Source: Amycolatopsis vastitatis (GTDB lineage: Bacteria; Actinomycetota; Actinomycetes; Mycobacteriales; Pseudonocardiaceae). From it: DNA of 43,119 nt. Positions 8,519 to 16,295 of the stretch are shown piece after piece; position 1 is the first letter of the stretch, and each line of letters starts with the position of its first letter. Both the position numbers and the translations under genes were made by a program. The notes under the pieces are model-generated. The model was not told the origin of the DNA. It saw only the letters and a program-made list of their open reading frames with translations, and did not search any database. Location: assembly GCF_002234595.1 (NCBI RefSeq), contig NZ_NMUL01000046.1:1-43119 (forward strand), written 5' to 3'.

Positions 8519-9310
8519 TCAGGCAGGGGTGACAGCCCGGCGCACGCCCTCAGCCAGCTCCTCCGACAGCGCGCGAACCCCCGAAGCACCTTCAGCGGCC
8601 GCCGTGACGAGGGCCGAGCCCACGATCACCGCGTCCGCGAAGGCCGCCACCTGGGCCGCCTGCTCGCCGGACCGGACGCCGAGGCCCACGCCGATCGGCA
8701 ACGTCGTGTGGACTCGCGTGCGGCGGACCAGTTCCTCCGCGCCCGCGCCGACCTGGTCGCGGGCGCCCGTGACGCCCATCACCGCGGTCGCGTAAATGAA
8801 GCCCGACGACGCAGCCGCCGTGAGGGCGAGCCGCTCCTCCGACGACGACGGTGCCACCAGGAAAGTCCGGTCCAGGCCGTGCTCTTCCGAAGCGGTCATC
8901 CACGCAGCGGCTTCGTCCGGGATCAGGTCCGGCGTGATCAAGCCGAGGCCGCCCGCCGAAGCGAGGTCGCGCGCGAAGCGGTCCACGCCGTAGCGGTTCA
9001 CCGGGTTCCAGTACGTCATCACCACCGCGCGGCCGCCGCGTGCCGACACCGACTCGACCACCTCGAACAGGTGCTTCAGCCGGAAGCCGTTGTCCAGCGC
9101 CGTCACCGAGGCGGCCTGGATCGTCGGGCCGTCCATCACCGGGTCCGAGTACGGGACGCCGACCTCGATCAGGTCCGCGCCGCCGTCGACGCACGCCGCG
9201 ATCAGGTCCTTCGACCCGTCGACCGTGGGGAAGCCGGCCGGGAGGTAACCGATCAGCGCGCCGCGTCCCTCGGCCCGCGTCGAGGCGAAAAGGTCGTCCA
9301 GCCCGCTCAT
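8519..9310 (-). CDS. trpA: Tryptophan synthase alpha chain
   Basis: TrpA (263 aa) splits indole-3-glycerol phosphate into indole and glyceraldehyde 3-phosphate and passes the indole to TrpB. The catalytic acids are in place: Glu in LIEVGVPYSDP and the following Asp in SDPVMDGP. YLPAGFPT, MTYWNPV and the phosphate-binding GVGLGVRSGEQ region are also present. The ATG at 9308-9310 overlaps the trpB stop as ATGA, so translation of the two subunits is coupled. It is the last gene of the trp block; unlike in mycobacteria it is not followed directly by lgt. Confidence 0.97.
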   Translation of the reverse strand: MSGLDDLFASTRAEGRGALIGYLPAGFPTVDGSKDLIAACVDGGADLIEVGVPYSDPVMDGPTIQAASVTALDNGFRLKHLFEVVESVSARGGRAVVMTYWNPVNRYGVDRFARDLASAGGLGLITPDLIPDEAAAWMTASEEHGLDRTFLVAPSSSEERLALTAAASSGFIYATAVMGVTGARDQVGAGAEELVRRTRVHTTLPIGVGLGVRSGEQAAQVAAFADAVIVGSALVTAAAEGASGVRALSEELAEGVRRAVTPA

Positions 9311-10518
9311 CCGTTCACCAGCCCGAACCACTTCGCCGCCGTGTCCATGTCCTTGTCGCCGCGGCCCGACAGGTTCACGACGATCAAGCCGTCGGGGCCC
9401 AGCTCGCGGCCCAGGTCCAGCGCGCCGGCCAGGGCGTGCGCCGACTCGATCGCCGGGATGATGCCCTCGGTGCGGGACAGCAGCTTGAACGCGTCCATCG
9501 CCTGGGCGTCGGTGATCGGGCGGTACTCGGCGCGGCCGGTGTCCTTGAGCCACGCGTGCTCCGGGCCGACACCCGGGTAGTCGAGCCCGGCCGAGATCGA
9601 GTGCGACTCGACCGTCTGGCCGTCCTCGTCCTGCAGCAGGTACGTCATCGCGCCGTGCAGGCTGCCCGGGGTGCCCTTCGTGAGGGTCGCGCCGTGGCGG
9701 TTGCCCTCGATGCCCTCGCCGCCCGGCTCCAGGCCGACCAGCCGCACGGAGGGGTCGTCGTAGAACCCCGAGAAGATGCCGATCGCGTTCGACCCGCCGC
9801 CGACGCACGCCGCGACGACGTCGGGCAGGCGGCCGGCCTGCTCCAGGATCTGCTCGCGGGCCTCGGTGCCGATGACGTGGTGGAAGTTGCGGACCATCGT
9901 CGGGAACGGCGCCGGACCGGCGGCCGTGCCGAAGAGGTAGTGCGTCGTGTCGGCGTTGGTGACCCAGTCGCGCAGGGCCTCGTTGATCGCGTCCTTCAGC
10001 GTCCGCGAACCGGTCTTGACCGGGATCACCTCGGCGCCGAGCAGCCGCATGCGGGCCACGTTCAGCGACTGGCGCTCGGTGTCGACCTCGCCCATGTAGA
10101 CGACGCAGTCGAGGTCGAGCAGCGCGCACGCGGTGGCCGTCGCGACGCCGTGCTGGCCCGCGCCGGTCTCGGCGATCACGCGCTTCTTGCCCATGCGCTT
10201 GGTGAGCAGCGCCTGGCCCAGCACGTTGTTGATCTTGTGCGAGCCGGTGTGGTTCAGGTCTTCCCGCTTGAGGAACACCCGCGCGCCGCCGGCGTGCTCG
10301 CCGAAGCGCTTGGCCTCGGTGAGCAGCGACGGGCGGCCCGCGTAGTCCTTCAGCAGGCGGTTGAACTCGTTCAGGAACTCCGGGTCGTGCCGGGCCTTGT
10401 CGTACTCGGTGGCGACCTCGTCGACGACGCCGATGAGCGCCTCCGGCATGAACCGCCCGCCGTACGGGCCGTAGTAGCCCCGCTCGTCCGGGTCGTGCTT
10501 GTCGTGCTGTTCCGTCAC
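9307..10518 (-). CDS. trpB: Tryptophan synthase beta chain
   Basis: TrpB (403 aa) is the PLP enzyme that condenses indole with L-serine. The PLP lysine is in LNHTGSHKINN, followed by GAGQHGVATATACAL and the phosphate-binding loop VGGGSNAIG. RFMPEALIGVVDE near the N-terminus is typical of the main TrpB1 form that partners TrpA. The GTG start (10516-10518) overlaps the trpC stop in a GTGA and the gene ends in the ATGA shared with trpA, so the distal operon is one coupled unit. Confidence 0.97.
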   Translation of the reverse strand: MTEQHDKHDPDERGYYGPYGGRFMPEALIGVVDEVATEYDKARHDPEFLNEFNRLLKDYAGRPSLLTEAKRFGEHAGGARVFLKREDLNHTGSHKINNVLGQALLTKRMGKKRVIAETGAGQHGVATATACALLDLDCVVYMGEVDTERQSLNVARMRLLGAEVIPVKTGSRTLKDAINEALRDWVTNADTTHYLFGTAAGPAPFPTMVRNFHHVIGTEAREQILEQAGRLPDVVAACVGGGSNAIGIFSGFYDDPSVRLVGLEPGGEGIEGNRHGATLTKGTPGSLHGAMTYLLQDEDGQTVESHSISAGLDYPGVGPEHAWLKDTGRAEYRPITDAQAMDAFKLLSRTEGIIPAIESAHALAGALDLGRELGPDGLIVVNLSGRGDKDMDTAAKWFGLVNG

Positions 10519-11324
10519 CGCGACGGCCTCGGGCAGGCGGGGTGGGAGCCGGCCGTGACCAGCTTGACCAGGGCGCCCTTCGGGTCGCCGGAAGCGACGA
10601 GCCCCTCGCCGACCAGCACCGCGTCGGCGCCGTGGCCGGCGTAGGACATCAGGTCTCCCGGGCCGCGGACACCGGACTCGGCGACCTTGTAGACGTCCAT
10701 CGGCAGGCCGGGGGCCAGCCGCGAGAAGACGTCGCGGTCCACCTCGAGGGTGTGCAGGTTGCGCGCGTTGACGCCGATGACCTTGGCGCCCGCCTCGAGG
10801 GCCCGGTCGGCCTCCTCGGCGTTGTGGATCTCCACCAGCGCGGTCATGCCGAGCGATTCGACGCGGTCGAGCAGCGAGACGAGCGCGTTCTGCTCCAGCG
10901 CGGCGACGATCAGCAGCACCATGTCGGCGCCGTGCAGGCGGGCCTCGTGCACCTGGTAGGGGCTGACGATGAAGTCCTTGCGCAGGATCGGCGTGTCCAC
11001 GGCCGCACGCACGGCGTCGAGGTCGGCCAGCGAACCACCGAAGCGGCGCTGCTCGGTCAGCACGCTGATCACGCGCGCACCGCCGTCTTCGTAGTCCTTC
11101 GCCAGCGCGGCCGGGTCGGGGATGTCGGCCAGGTCACCCTTGGAGGGGCTGCGCCGCTTGACTTCGGCGATCACGCCGATGCCGGACTCGCGCAGGGCGG
11201 CCATGACGTCGCGGGGCGCCGGGGCGGCGGCCGCGCGGATCTTCAGCTCGTCGAACGGCAGCGCGGACTCCCGCACGGCGAGGTCTTCCCGCACGCCGGC
11301 GACGATGTCTTCGAGCACGCTCAC
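10515..11324 (-). CDS. trpC: Indole-3-glycerol phosphate synthase
   Basis: TrpC (269 aa) closes the indole ring from CdRP. Characteristic stretches are VIAEVKRRSPSKG (catalytic lysine region), YEDGGARVISVLTE, LRKDFIVSPYQVHEA, GVNARNLHTLEVD and AESGVRGPGDL. The GTG at 11322-11324 (reading VSVLEDIVAG) is chosen because family members begin at this point. A start seven codons upstream is open but lies in a GC hairpin. The last dozen residues (AGSHPACPRPSR) are poorly conserved. A very short frame (11321-11377) with a good ribosome binding site ends in a GTGA overlapping this start, which may matter for its translation. Confidence 0.96.
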   Translation of the reverse strand: MSVLEDIVAGVREDLAVRESALPFDELKIRAAAAPAPRDVMAALRESGIGVIAEVKRRSPSKGDLADIPDPAALAKDYEDGGARVISVLTEQRRFGGSLADLDAVRAAVDTPILRKDFIVSPYQVHEARLHGADMVLLIVAALEQNALVSLLDRVESLGMTALVEIHNAEEADRALEAGAKVIGVNARNLHTLEVDRDVFSRLAPGLPMDVYKVAESGVRGPGDLMSYAGHGADAVLVGEGLVASGDPKGALVKLVTAGSHPACPRPSR

Positions 11325-11377
11325 CGGGCGCCCCCGCCCGGGCACGTGCTCACGGATTCATTCGCAAGGTCGCTCAC
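11321..11377 (-). CDS. Possible 18-codon leader ORF overlapping the trpC start
   Basis: GTG at 11375-11377 is preceded by GGGGAAGG and a 5-nt T spacer, a strong ribosome binding site. The frame reads VSDLANESVSTCPGGGAR and stops in TGA overlapping the trpC GTG (GTGA). It contains no tryptophan codon, so it is not a classical trp attenuator peptide. Its first part coincides with one arm of a palindromic repeat (GATTCATTC core, 11355-11363). Coding status is uncertain. A similar arrangement (MSEPANES...) precedes the dehydrogenase gene at 29357. Confidence 0.3.
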   Translation of the reverse strand: MSDLANESVSTCPGGGAR

Positions 11378-11448
11378 AAAAACCTTCCCCTTCCCGCCGA
11401 AACGATGCTAACCCCCGCATCCGAGACGCCCGGTTCCGGGTGTGCGCG

Positions 11449-12009
11449 TTACTCCGAATGCCCACCCCGGCGGTCCGTCGGATCTTCCCCTTCGGACAAG
11501 GCCTCCCACAGCTCGGCGTCCGGATCCCGCTCCTTCTTCCGCGTGGCCGGGGCAGCGTATTTCGCGCCGAGCCGGGCGCTCCGGCCGGCGGTCCTGACCG
11601 CTGCCAACCCGCCGGCGGCGACGAGAATTCCCCCGAGCACGGCCAGGCCGCGCCCGAGCAGCATCTGGGTCACCGGCAGCCCGTCGGCGTAGCCGCCGAA
11701 GCGGACGCCGTCGACGCCGGTCCAGACCGCGGCGAGCCCGGCCAGCGCCAGGACGACGCCGAGCACGCGCCGCGCCCAGCCCCCGGTGGCCACCAGCCCG
11801 GCCACGCCGGCCAGGGCCAGCAGCGCCAGCGGCACGAGCGCCGTCGCCCGCTGTTCGCCGGTTTCGCGGTAGAGCACCGTCCCCCGTACGCCGCCGTCGC
11901 GGAACTCGGCGAACCACGTCAGCCGTGACGCTCCCCACAGGGCCACGGCGCCCAGCAGCAGCGCGACCACGATCATCCACAGTGGACGGCGTGACGGCGT
12001 GTCAGACAT
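11449..12009 (-). CDS. Trp-operon-associated membrane protein (TIGR02234/PF09534 type)
   Basis: A 186-aa membrane protein with an N-terminal helix (MIVVALLLGAVALWGAS), then RLTWFAEFRDG, two adjacent hydrophobic segments at about 57-95 and another near 120-140, and a charged cytoplasmic tail. Its place between trpE and trpC is characteristic of the actinobacterial 'Trp biosynthesis associated transmembrane protein' family, whose function is unknown. The ATG overlaps the trpE stop by 8 nt (ATGTCTGA), implying coupled translation. About 125 nt separate it from trpC. Confidence 0.88.
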   Translation of the reverse strand: MSDTPSRRPLWMIVVALLLGAVALWGASRLTWFAEFRDGGVRGTVLYRETGEQRATALVPLALLALAGVAGLVATGGWARRVLGVVLALAGLAAVWTGVDGVRFGGYADGLPVTQMLLGRGLAVLGGILVAAGGLAAVRTAGRSARLGAKYAAPATRKKERDPDAELWEALSEGEDPTDRRGGHSE

Positions 12010-13570
12010 GGGCGCTGTCCGCGGCCGGGTCGAGGGCGCCCGCCGCCACCATCGTCTGCGCGGCGGCCACGGCCGAGAGCACGGTCCTGGCCTTGTTCAG
12101 CGATTCGGTGTCCTCGTAGTCCGGCACCGAGTCGGCGACCACCCCGCCGCCGGCCTGGACGTGCGCGATGCCGTCCTTGACCAGTGCCGTGCGGATCGCG
12201 ATCGCCGTGTCGGCGTCGCCGGCGAAGTCGAGGTAACCGACGACCCCGCCGTACAGCGCGCGGCGGACCGGCTCCAGCTCCTCGATCAGCTCCATCGCGC
12301 GGACCTTCGGCGCGCCGGACAGCGTCCCGGCGGGGAAGCACGCCGTGACCGCGTCGAACGCCGTCTTGCCGTCGGCCAGCTCACCGGTGACGGTCGACAC
12401 GATGTGCATGACGTGGCTGTAGCGCTCGATCTGGAAGAAGTCGACGACGCGCACGGTGCCCGGCTTGCAGACCTTGCCGAGGTCGTTGCGGCCGAGGTCG
12501 ACGAGCATGAGGTGCTCGGCGCGCTCCTTCTCGTCGGCGAGGAGGTCCTTGGCCAGCTGGGCGTCCTCCTCCGGGTCGGCGCCGCGCCAGCGGGTGCCCG
12601 CGATCGGGTGCGTGGTCGCGCGGCCGTCCCGCACGGTGACCAGCGACTCGGGGCTGGAGCCGACGATGTCGAAGCCGTCGAGCCGCAGCAGGTACATGTA
12701 CGGGCTCGGGTTGGACGTCCGGAGCACGCGGTAGATGTCGATCGCGTCGGCGGCCGTGGGGATCTCGAACCGTTGCGACGGCACGATCTGGAACGCTTCG
12801 CCGGCCTTGATCGCCTCGACGGCCTTCTCGACCGCGGCGTGGAAGTCCGCTTTCGACCGCTTCCGGGTGAACTCGGGCGCGGGCCGGTCGAACGCGGCGA
12901 TGGTGGCGGGCGCGGGCACCTGCAGCTGCTCGGTCATCGCGCTCAGCCGGGCGACGGCGTCGTCGTAGGCCGCGTCCACGCGCTCGGGCGAGTCGTCCCA
13001 GTTGACGGCGTTCGCGATGAGCGTGACCGTGCCTTCGTGGTGGTCGAACGCGGCCAGGTCGGTGGCGAGGAGCATGGTCAGCTCGGGGATGTCGAGGTCT
13101 CGCTCGGCCAGTTCCGGCAGCTTTTCCAGCCACCGCACGGCGTCGTAGCCGATGTAGCCGACCATGCCGCCGGTCAGCGGCGGCAATCCGGGCAGCGGTT
13201 CGGTGTGCAACGCTTCGATCGTTTCGCGCAGCACTTCCAGCGGGTTGCCTTCGGCGGGCAGGCCGACCGGCGGCGTGCCGGTCCAGACGGCTTCGCCGTC
13301 GCGGACGGTGAGCGCGGCCGGGCTGCGGACGCCGATGAACGACCAGCGGGTCCAGGACGCGCCGTTTTCCGCGGACTCGAACAGGAAGGTGCCGGGCCGG
13401 TCGGCGGCGAGCTTGCGGTAGACCCCGATCGGCGTCTCGCCGTCGGCGAGGACCCGGCGCACGACCGGGATCACGCGGCGGCTCTCGGCGAGGGCGCGGA
13501 AGTCCTCGCGGGAGGGGCTGACCGAGCCGGGGCCGGACGGACCGGCGGATGCGCTGACCATGCGGCTCAT
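12002..13570 (-). CDS. trpE: Anthranilate synthase component I
   Basis: TrpE (about 522 aa) makes anthranilate from chorismate with ammonia from TrpG. The N-terminal half has FLFESAENGASWTRWSF, the feedback tryptophan-binding region. The catalytic half has SSPESLVTV, HPIAGTRWRG, DLGRNDLG, FFQIERYSHVMHIVSTV, FPAGTLSGAPKVRAMELI and IRTALVKDG. No glutaminase domain is fused and no trpG is present nearby, so the partner must be encoded elsewhere. ATG at 13568-13570 has GGGGCGG upstream; another ATG lies three codons later. Two tandem palindromes and a possible TetR operator lie between this gene and the divergent tetR. No tryptophan-rich leader peptide is visible. Confidence 0.96.
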   Translation of the reverse strand: MSRMVSASAGPSGPGSVSPSREDFRALAESRRVIPVVRRVLADGETPIGVYRKLAADRPGTFLFESAENGASWTRWSFIGVRSPAALTVRDGEAVWTGTPPVGLPAEGNPLEVLRETIEALHTEPLPGLPPLTGGMVGYIGYDAVRWLEKLPELAERDLDIPELTMLLATDLAAFDHHEGTVTLIANAVNWDDSPERVDAAYDDAVARLSAMTEQLQVPAPATIAAFDRPAPEFTRKRSKADFHAAVEKAVEAIKAGEAFQIVPSQRFEIPTAADAIDIYRVLRTSNPSPYMYLLRLDGFDIVGSSPESLVTVRDGRATTHPIAGTRWRGADPEEDAQLAKDLLADEKERAEHLMLVDLGRNDLGKVCKPGTVRVVDFFQIERYSHVMHIVSTVTGELADGKTAFDAVTACFPAGTLSGAPKVRAMELIEELEPVRRALYGGVVGYLDFAGDADTAIAIRTALVKDGIAHVQAGGGVVADSVPDYEDTESLNKARTVLSAVAAAQTMVAAGALDPAADSAHV

Positions 13571-13612
13571 TGTGCCGCCCCGGCCGATCGCGGTGCCCAA
13601 GCGGCTCCGCCA

Positions 13613-13665
13613 AGGTCCTGAATGACTCGTTCAGGACCTCCCGGGCCCTGAATGAGTCATTCAGG
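13613..13665. repeat. Two tandem GAATGA-type palindromes upstream of trpE
   Basis: Palindrome one spans 13613-13639 (27 nt, paired apart from one T/G wobble) with core GAATGACTCGTTC. Palindrome two spans 13647-13665 (perfect, CCTGAATGAGTCATTCAGG). They share the core GAAYGANTCRTTC with elements at 22168-22220 and 29294-29306. They lie in the trpE leader or promoter region. Because the cores match, the two could also pair with each other. Confidence 0.85.
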
Positions 13666-13679
13666 ACGTGCGCGGCGGC

Positions 13680-13705
13680 ACAAATTCAATGAATGTTGAA
13701 TTTGT
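13680..13705. promoter_or_regulatory. Inverted repeat, likely TetR operator
   Basis: ACAAATTCAA (13680-13689) and TTGAATTTGT (13696-13705) are perfect inverted copies with a 6-bp spacer. The site is AT-rich against a very GC-rich background. It lies 25 bp before the GTG of the TetR gene at 13731 and on the trpE side of it. Autoregulation by that TetR is the simplest reading; control of trpE is possible. Confidence 0.65.
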
Positions 13706-13730
13706 CGGGCGCGTGGGTCATGATGGAGCC

Positions 13731-14345
13731 GTGAGCACCACGGACAACCCCGAGACTACTGCCCGCCGCCGGGGGCGGCGGCCCGCCGGGCAGGACACCC
13801 GCACCGCGCTGATCGAAGCCGCGCGGGCCGTGTTCGCCGAAAACGGCTACGACGGCGCCACCGTGCGCGCCATCGCCACCCGCGCCGGGGTCGACGCCGC
13901 GATGGTCAACCACTGGTTCGGCAGCAAGGAGGGCCTGTTCGCGCAAGCGGTCCTCGAGCTTCCGTTCGACCCCATGGAGCTGCAGAAGGCCCTGCGCGAC
14001 GGACCCGGCGACGAACTGGGCGAACGGATCGTCCGCACCTTCATCACCCGCTGGGACAGCGCGGGCGGCGGCCAGTTCGTGGCGCTCATCCGCAGCATCA
14101 CCGGCCACGAACAGGCCGGGCACGTGCTGCGCGACTTCTTCCAGCGGTTCTTCAGCGGGCTGATCTCCTCGATCGGCTCCGACCGCATCCCGCTGCGCAT
14201 GAACCTCTGCGCGACCCAGATGGTGGGCCTGGGCATGGTCCGGTACGTGGCGAAGTTCGAGCCGCTCGCCACCGAGGAGGTCGAGGTGCTGGTGCGGGCG
14301 ATCGCGCCGAACCTGCAGCGCTACCTCACCGGCGAAATCGGCTGA
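13731..14345 (+). CDS. TetR-family transcriptional regulator
   Basis: A 204-aa TetR regulator. After a basic lead (RRRGRRPAGQDTR) the DNA-binding domain runs over about residues 20-65 with FAENGYDGATVRAIATRAGV and the recognition helix AAMVNHWFGSKEGLF. The C-terminal ligand/dimer domain resembles that of the regulator at 17478, so the two are paralogues. GTG at 13731 is chosen; earlier in-frame starts would read through the operator-like repeat at 13680-13705. It diverges from trpE and overlaps the convergent membrane-protein gene by 25 bp at its 3' end. The ligand is unknown. Confidence 0.9.
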   Translation: MSTTDNPETTARRRGRRPAGQDTRTALIEAARAVFAENGYDGATVRAIATRAGVDAAMVNHWFGSKEGLFAQAVLELPFDPMELQKALRDGPGDELGERIVRTFITRWDSAGGGQFVALIRSITGHEQAGHVLRDFFQRFFSGLISSIGSDRIPLRMNLCATQMVGLGMVRYVAKFEPLATEEVEVLVRAIAPNLQRYLTGEIG

Positions 14346-15394
14346 GCCCGCTCCCGGCACGCCCTCCGCGCGGACGCCGGGATCGCGTACGGCCCCGGCC
14401 GGTACGGGCCGTTGGGGAAGAGGACGACCATGTCCGGGCCCCAGCCGCCGATCCACGCGAGCCGGTCCGTGTAGACCGCCATCGGCTTGGCGCGGTGCAG
14501 TGAACGCGCGGCGCGCAGCACGATCACGGTGCCGTCGCGGTAGCGGACGTGGACGTCCGGCAGGTGCCGGTTCCGGCCGCGGGTGCGGTCGGGCACGACG
14601 TCGACCGTGGCGACGCGCCACCCGGTGGCCGCGACGGCGCGGGCCCGCCGCCGCCAGCCCACCGCGGCGGCGACCGCGAACGGCGCTCCGCCGAACCCGG
14701 CCACGAGCCGGATCACCGCGAGGTTGAGGAGGACCTGGTCGTCGTTCGGCTCCTCGGTGGTGCGCACGCGCTCCGGGCCGGTGCGGTCGACCACCACGGT
14801 GACCCCCTCGCCGACGTGGTACCGGTGCTCCGAAGTCTGGACGATCCGCACGGTCCGGGCGCCGAAGCCCACCTCGATCCAGTACGTGCCGCGGGACCGG
14901 TGGTGCACGGACAGCACGACGCCCTCGAACCGGGCCCCGGTCGCGAGGAGGTCCGCGGCGGCCTCGTCGAGCAGGACCTGGCCGGTGATCCCGGCGATGG
15001 CCAGCGCGACCCAGACCAGGACGAGGGCCGAGGCGCGGCGCGCGAGCCGACGCAGCCCGGCGGTCTCCGCCACGAAGTCGATCCGGCGGTCGCGGTCGGC
15101 GTCGTCCGCCGGCGGCAGCCAGGAGCCGAAGTCCTGCTCCATCGCCGCGGTACGGAACCGGCGGGCGAGAAAGCTCAGCTCGAAGACGCCGAGAACCGCG
15201 AGACCGGCGGATGCCGCCAAGGTGGTGAAAAGGGCGGGAAGTTCGCCGGACCCGAAGACGGGGGCTTTCCGGACGAGCAGGTAAGCGACCAGGGACACCA
15301 GGAAAAAGCCGAAGACGGCCGCGCCGGTCACCGTGACGGCCTGCCACACCGCCCGCCGCCGGAGGAGACCGAGAAGGGAACCGTCGAGCGCCAT
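14321..15394 (-). CDS. Membrane protein of unknown function
   Basis: A 357-aa protein with two N-terminal hydrophobic helices (about 17-42 and 55-75), a charged stretch, a third helix at about 120-145 (ALVLVWVALAIAGITGQVLL), an extracytoplasmic-looking beta-rich segment (GVVLSVHHRSRGTYWIEVGFGARTV shortened here to its flavour), a fourth hydrophobic stretch at about 227-247, and a C-terminal soluble domain. The middle segment vaguely recalls DUF3592-type domains; this is weak. Its 3' end overlaps that of the convergent tetR gene by 25 bp. No enzymatic motif is recognised. Confidence 0.7.
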   Translation of the reverse strand: MALDGSLLGLLRRRAVWQAVTVTGAAVFGFFLVSLVAYLLVRKAPVFGSGELPALFTTLAASAGLAVLGVFELSFLARRFRTAAMEQDFGSWLPPADDADRDRRIDFVAETAGLRRLARRASALVLVWVALAIAGITGQVLLDEAAADLLATGARFEGVVLSVHHRSRGTYWIEVGFGARTVRIVQTSEHRYHVGEGVTVVVDRTGPERVRTTEEPNDDQVLLNLAVIRLVAGFGGAPFAVAAAVGWRRRARAVAATGWRVATVDVVPDRTRGRNRHLPDVHVRYRDGTVIVLRAARSLHRAKPMAVYTDRLAWIGGWGPDMVVLFPNGPYRPGPYAIPASARRACRERAQPISPVR

Positions 15395-15516
15395 CAGCCG
15401 AGCTTAGAAGCCCTGAGCTGCGGAGACGGTGCGAGAAACGGCACAGGCCGGAAGGGCAACCGGACGGCCTCGCCGAGCGTGCAAGTGAGCAGGTCCACCG
15501 TCACCCGGATGCGGGA

Positions 15517-15542
15517 AGGAATGGTGGTTCATCGCCATTCCT
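15517..15542. repeat. Small inverted repeat in the 179-bp gap before DUF1304
   Basis: AGGAATGG (15517-15524) and CCATTCCT (15535-15542) are perfect inverted copies with a 10-nt loop. They lie 31 bp past the stop codon of the DUF1304 gene, so this may be the terminator of the hisF-hisI unit on the minus strand. Nothing else is evident between 15395 and 15573. Confidence 0.45.
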
Positions 15543-15573
15543 GGACACCATTGGTCAATTCGGGGAATCGACG

Positions 15574-15936
15574 TCAGCGCGCGAGCAGGAGCGCGATCAG
15601 TGCCAGCGCTCCGGGAACCACCTGGACGAACAGGATCCGCTTGCTGGCCGTCGCGGCGCCGTACAGGCCCGCGACGATCACGCACACGATCCCGTACAGC
15701 TTCAGCTGGAACCCGGTCGGGTCACTCGCGATGAGGCCCCACACCAGTGCGAGCGCGAGGAAACCGTTGTACAGCCCCTGGTTCGCGGCGAGCGTCTTCG
15801 TCTCCTCCGCGAACTCCTTCGTCGTGCCGAAGCCGGCGCGGGCGCGCGGGGTCGTCCACAGGAACATCTCCAGGACGACGATGTAGAGGTGGATCAGGGC
15901 GACGAGCCCGACCAGGATGTCGGCGACGATGGTCAC
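15574..15936 (-). CDS. DUF1304-family small membrane protein
   Basis: A 120-aa protein with four hydrophobic helices. It has the DUF1304 features IHLYIVVLEMFLWTTPRAR near residues 15-33 and NQGLYNGFLALALVWGL near 52-68. The family is a widespread small membrane protein of unknown role. The GTG start overlaps the hisI stop (GTGA at 15933-15936), so it is translated as the last member of the hisF-hisI unit, although no link to histidine synthesis is known. Confidence 0.88.
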   Translation of the reverse strand: MTIVADILVGLVALIHLYIVVLEMFLWTTPRARAGFGTTKEFAEETKTLAANQGLYNGFLALALVWGLIASDPTGFQLKLYGIVCVIVAGLYGAATASKRILFVQVVPGALALIALLLAR

Positions 15937-16295
15937 GCGTGCTCTTTCTCATCCGCCAGGAGGAGGCGTTCCTCGGTGTCGAAACAGGTGTGCGTGCCGG
16001 TGTGACAAGCCGGGCCGGTCTGGTCGACGCGCAGCAGGACTGTATCCCCGTCGCAGTCGATCCGCACTTCGCGGACGTGCTGGTAGTGCCCGGACGTCTC
16101 GCCCTTGACCCACAGCTTTCCGCGGCTGCGCGACCAGTACGTGCCACGGCGGGTGGCCAGGGTGGCGGCGAGGGCGTCGTCGTTCATCCAGGCCATCATC
16201 AGCACGTCCGAGGTGGCGTGCTCGACGACGACGGCGGCGATCAGGCCGTCGGCGTTGCGCTTGAGGCGCGCCGAGACGGCCGGGTCGAGGCTCAT
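15933..16295 (-). CDS. hisI: Phosphoribosyl-AMP cyclohydrolase
   Basis: HisI (120 aa) opens the purine ring of phosphoribosyl-AMP, the third step of histidine synthesis. It shows VLMMAWMNDDAL, TYWSRSRGKLWVKGETSG, the metal-binding DCDGDT and the zinc cysteines in PACHTGTHTCF. It is a stand-alone cyclohydrolase; no HisE pyrophosphohydrolase domain is fused. The ATG (16293-16295) overlaps the stop of the upstream membrane protein in an ATGA, and the gene ends in the GTGA shared with DUF1304. Confidence 0.96.
   Translation of the reverse strand: MSLDPAVSARLKRNADGLIAAVVVEHATSDVLMMAWMNDDALAATLATRRGTYWSRSRGKLWVKGETSGHYQHVREVRIDCDGDTVLLRVDQTGPACHTGTHTCFDTEERLLLADEKEHA

Noticed and set aside
8519..10129. 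536-codon minus frame as an extended TrpA
   Set aside because: The N-terminal part is trpB in another frame; TrpA begins at the ATG overlapping the trpB stop.
13571..13730. Tryptophan attenuator before trpE
   Set aside because: No leader frame with tandem Trp codons was found; the hairpins lack a T-run. A short frame MTHAPDKFNIH on the minus strand has no Trp codon.
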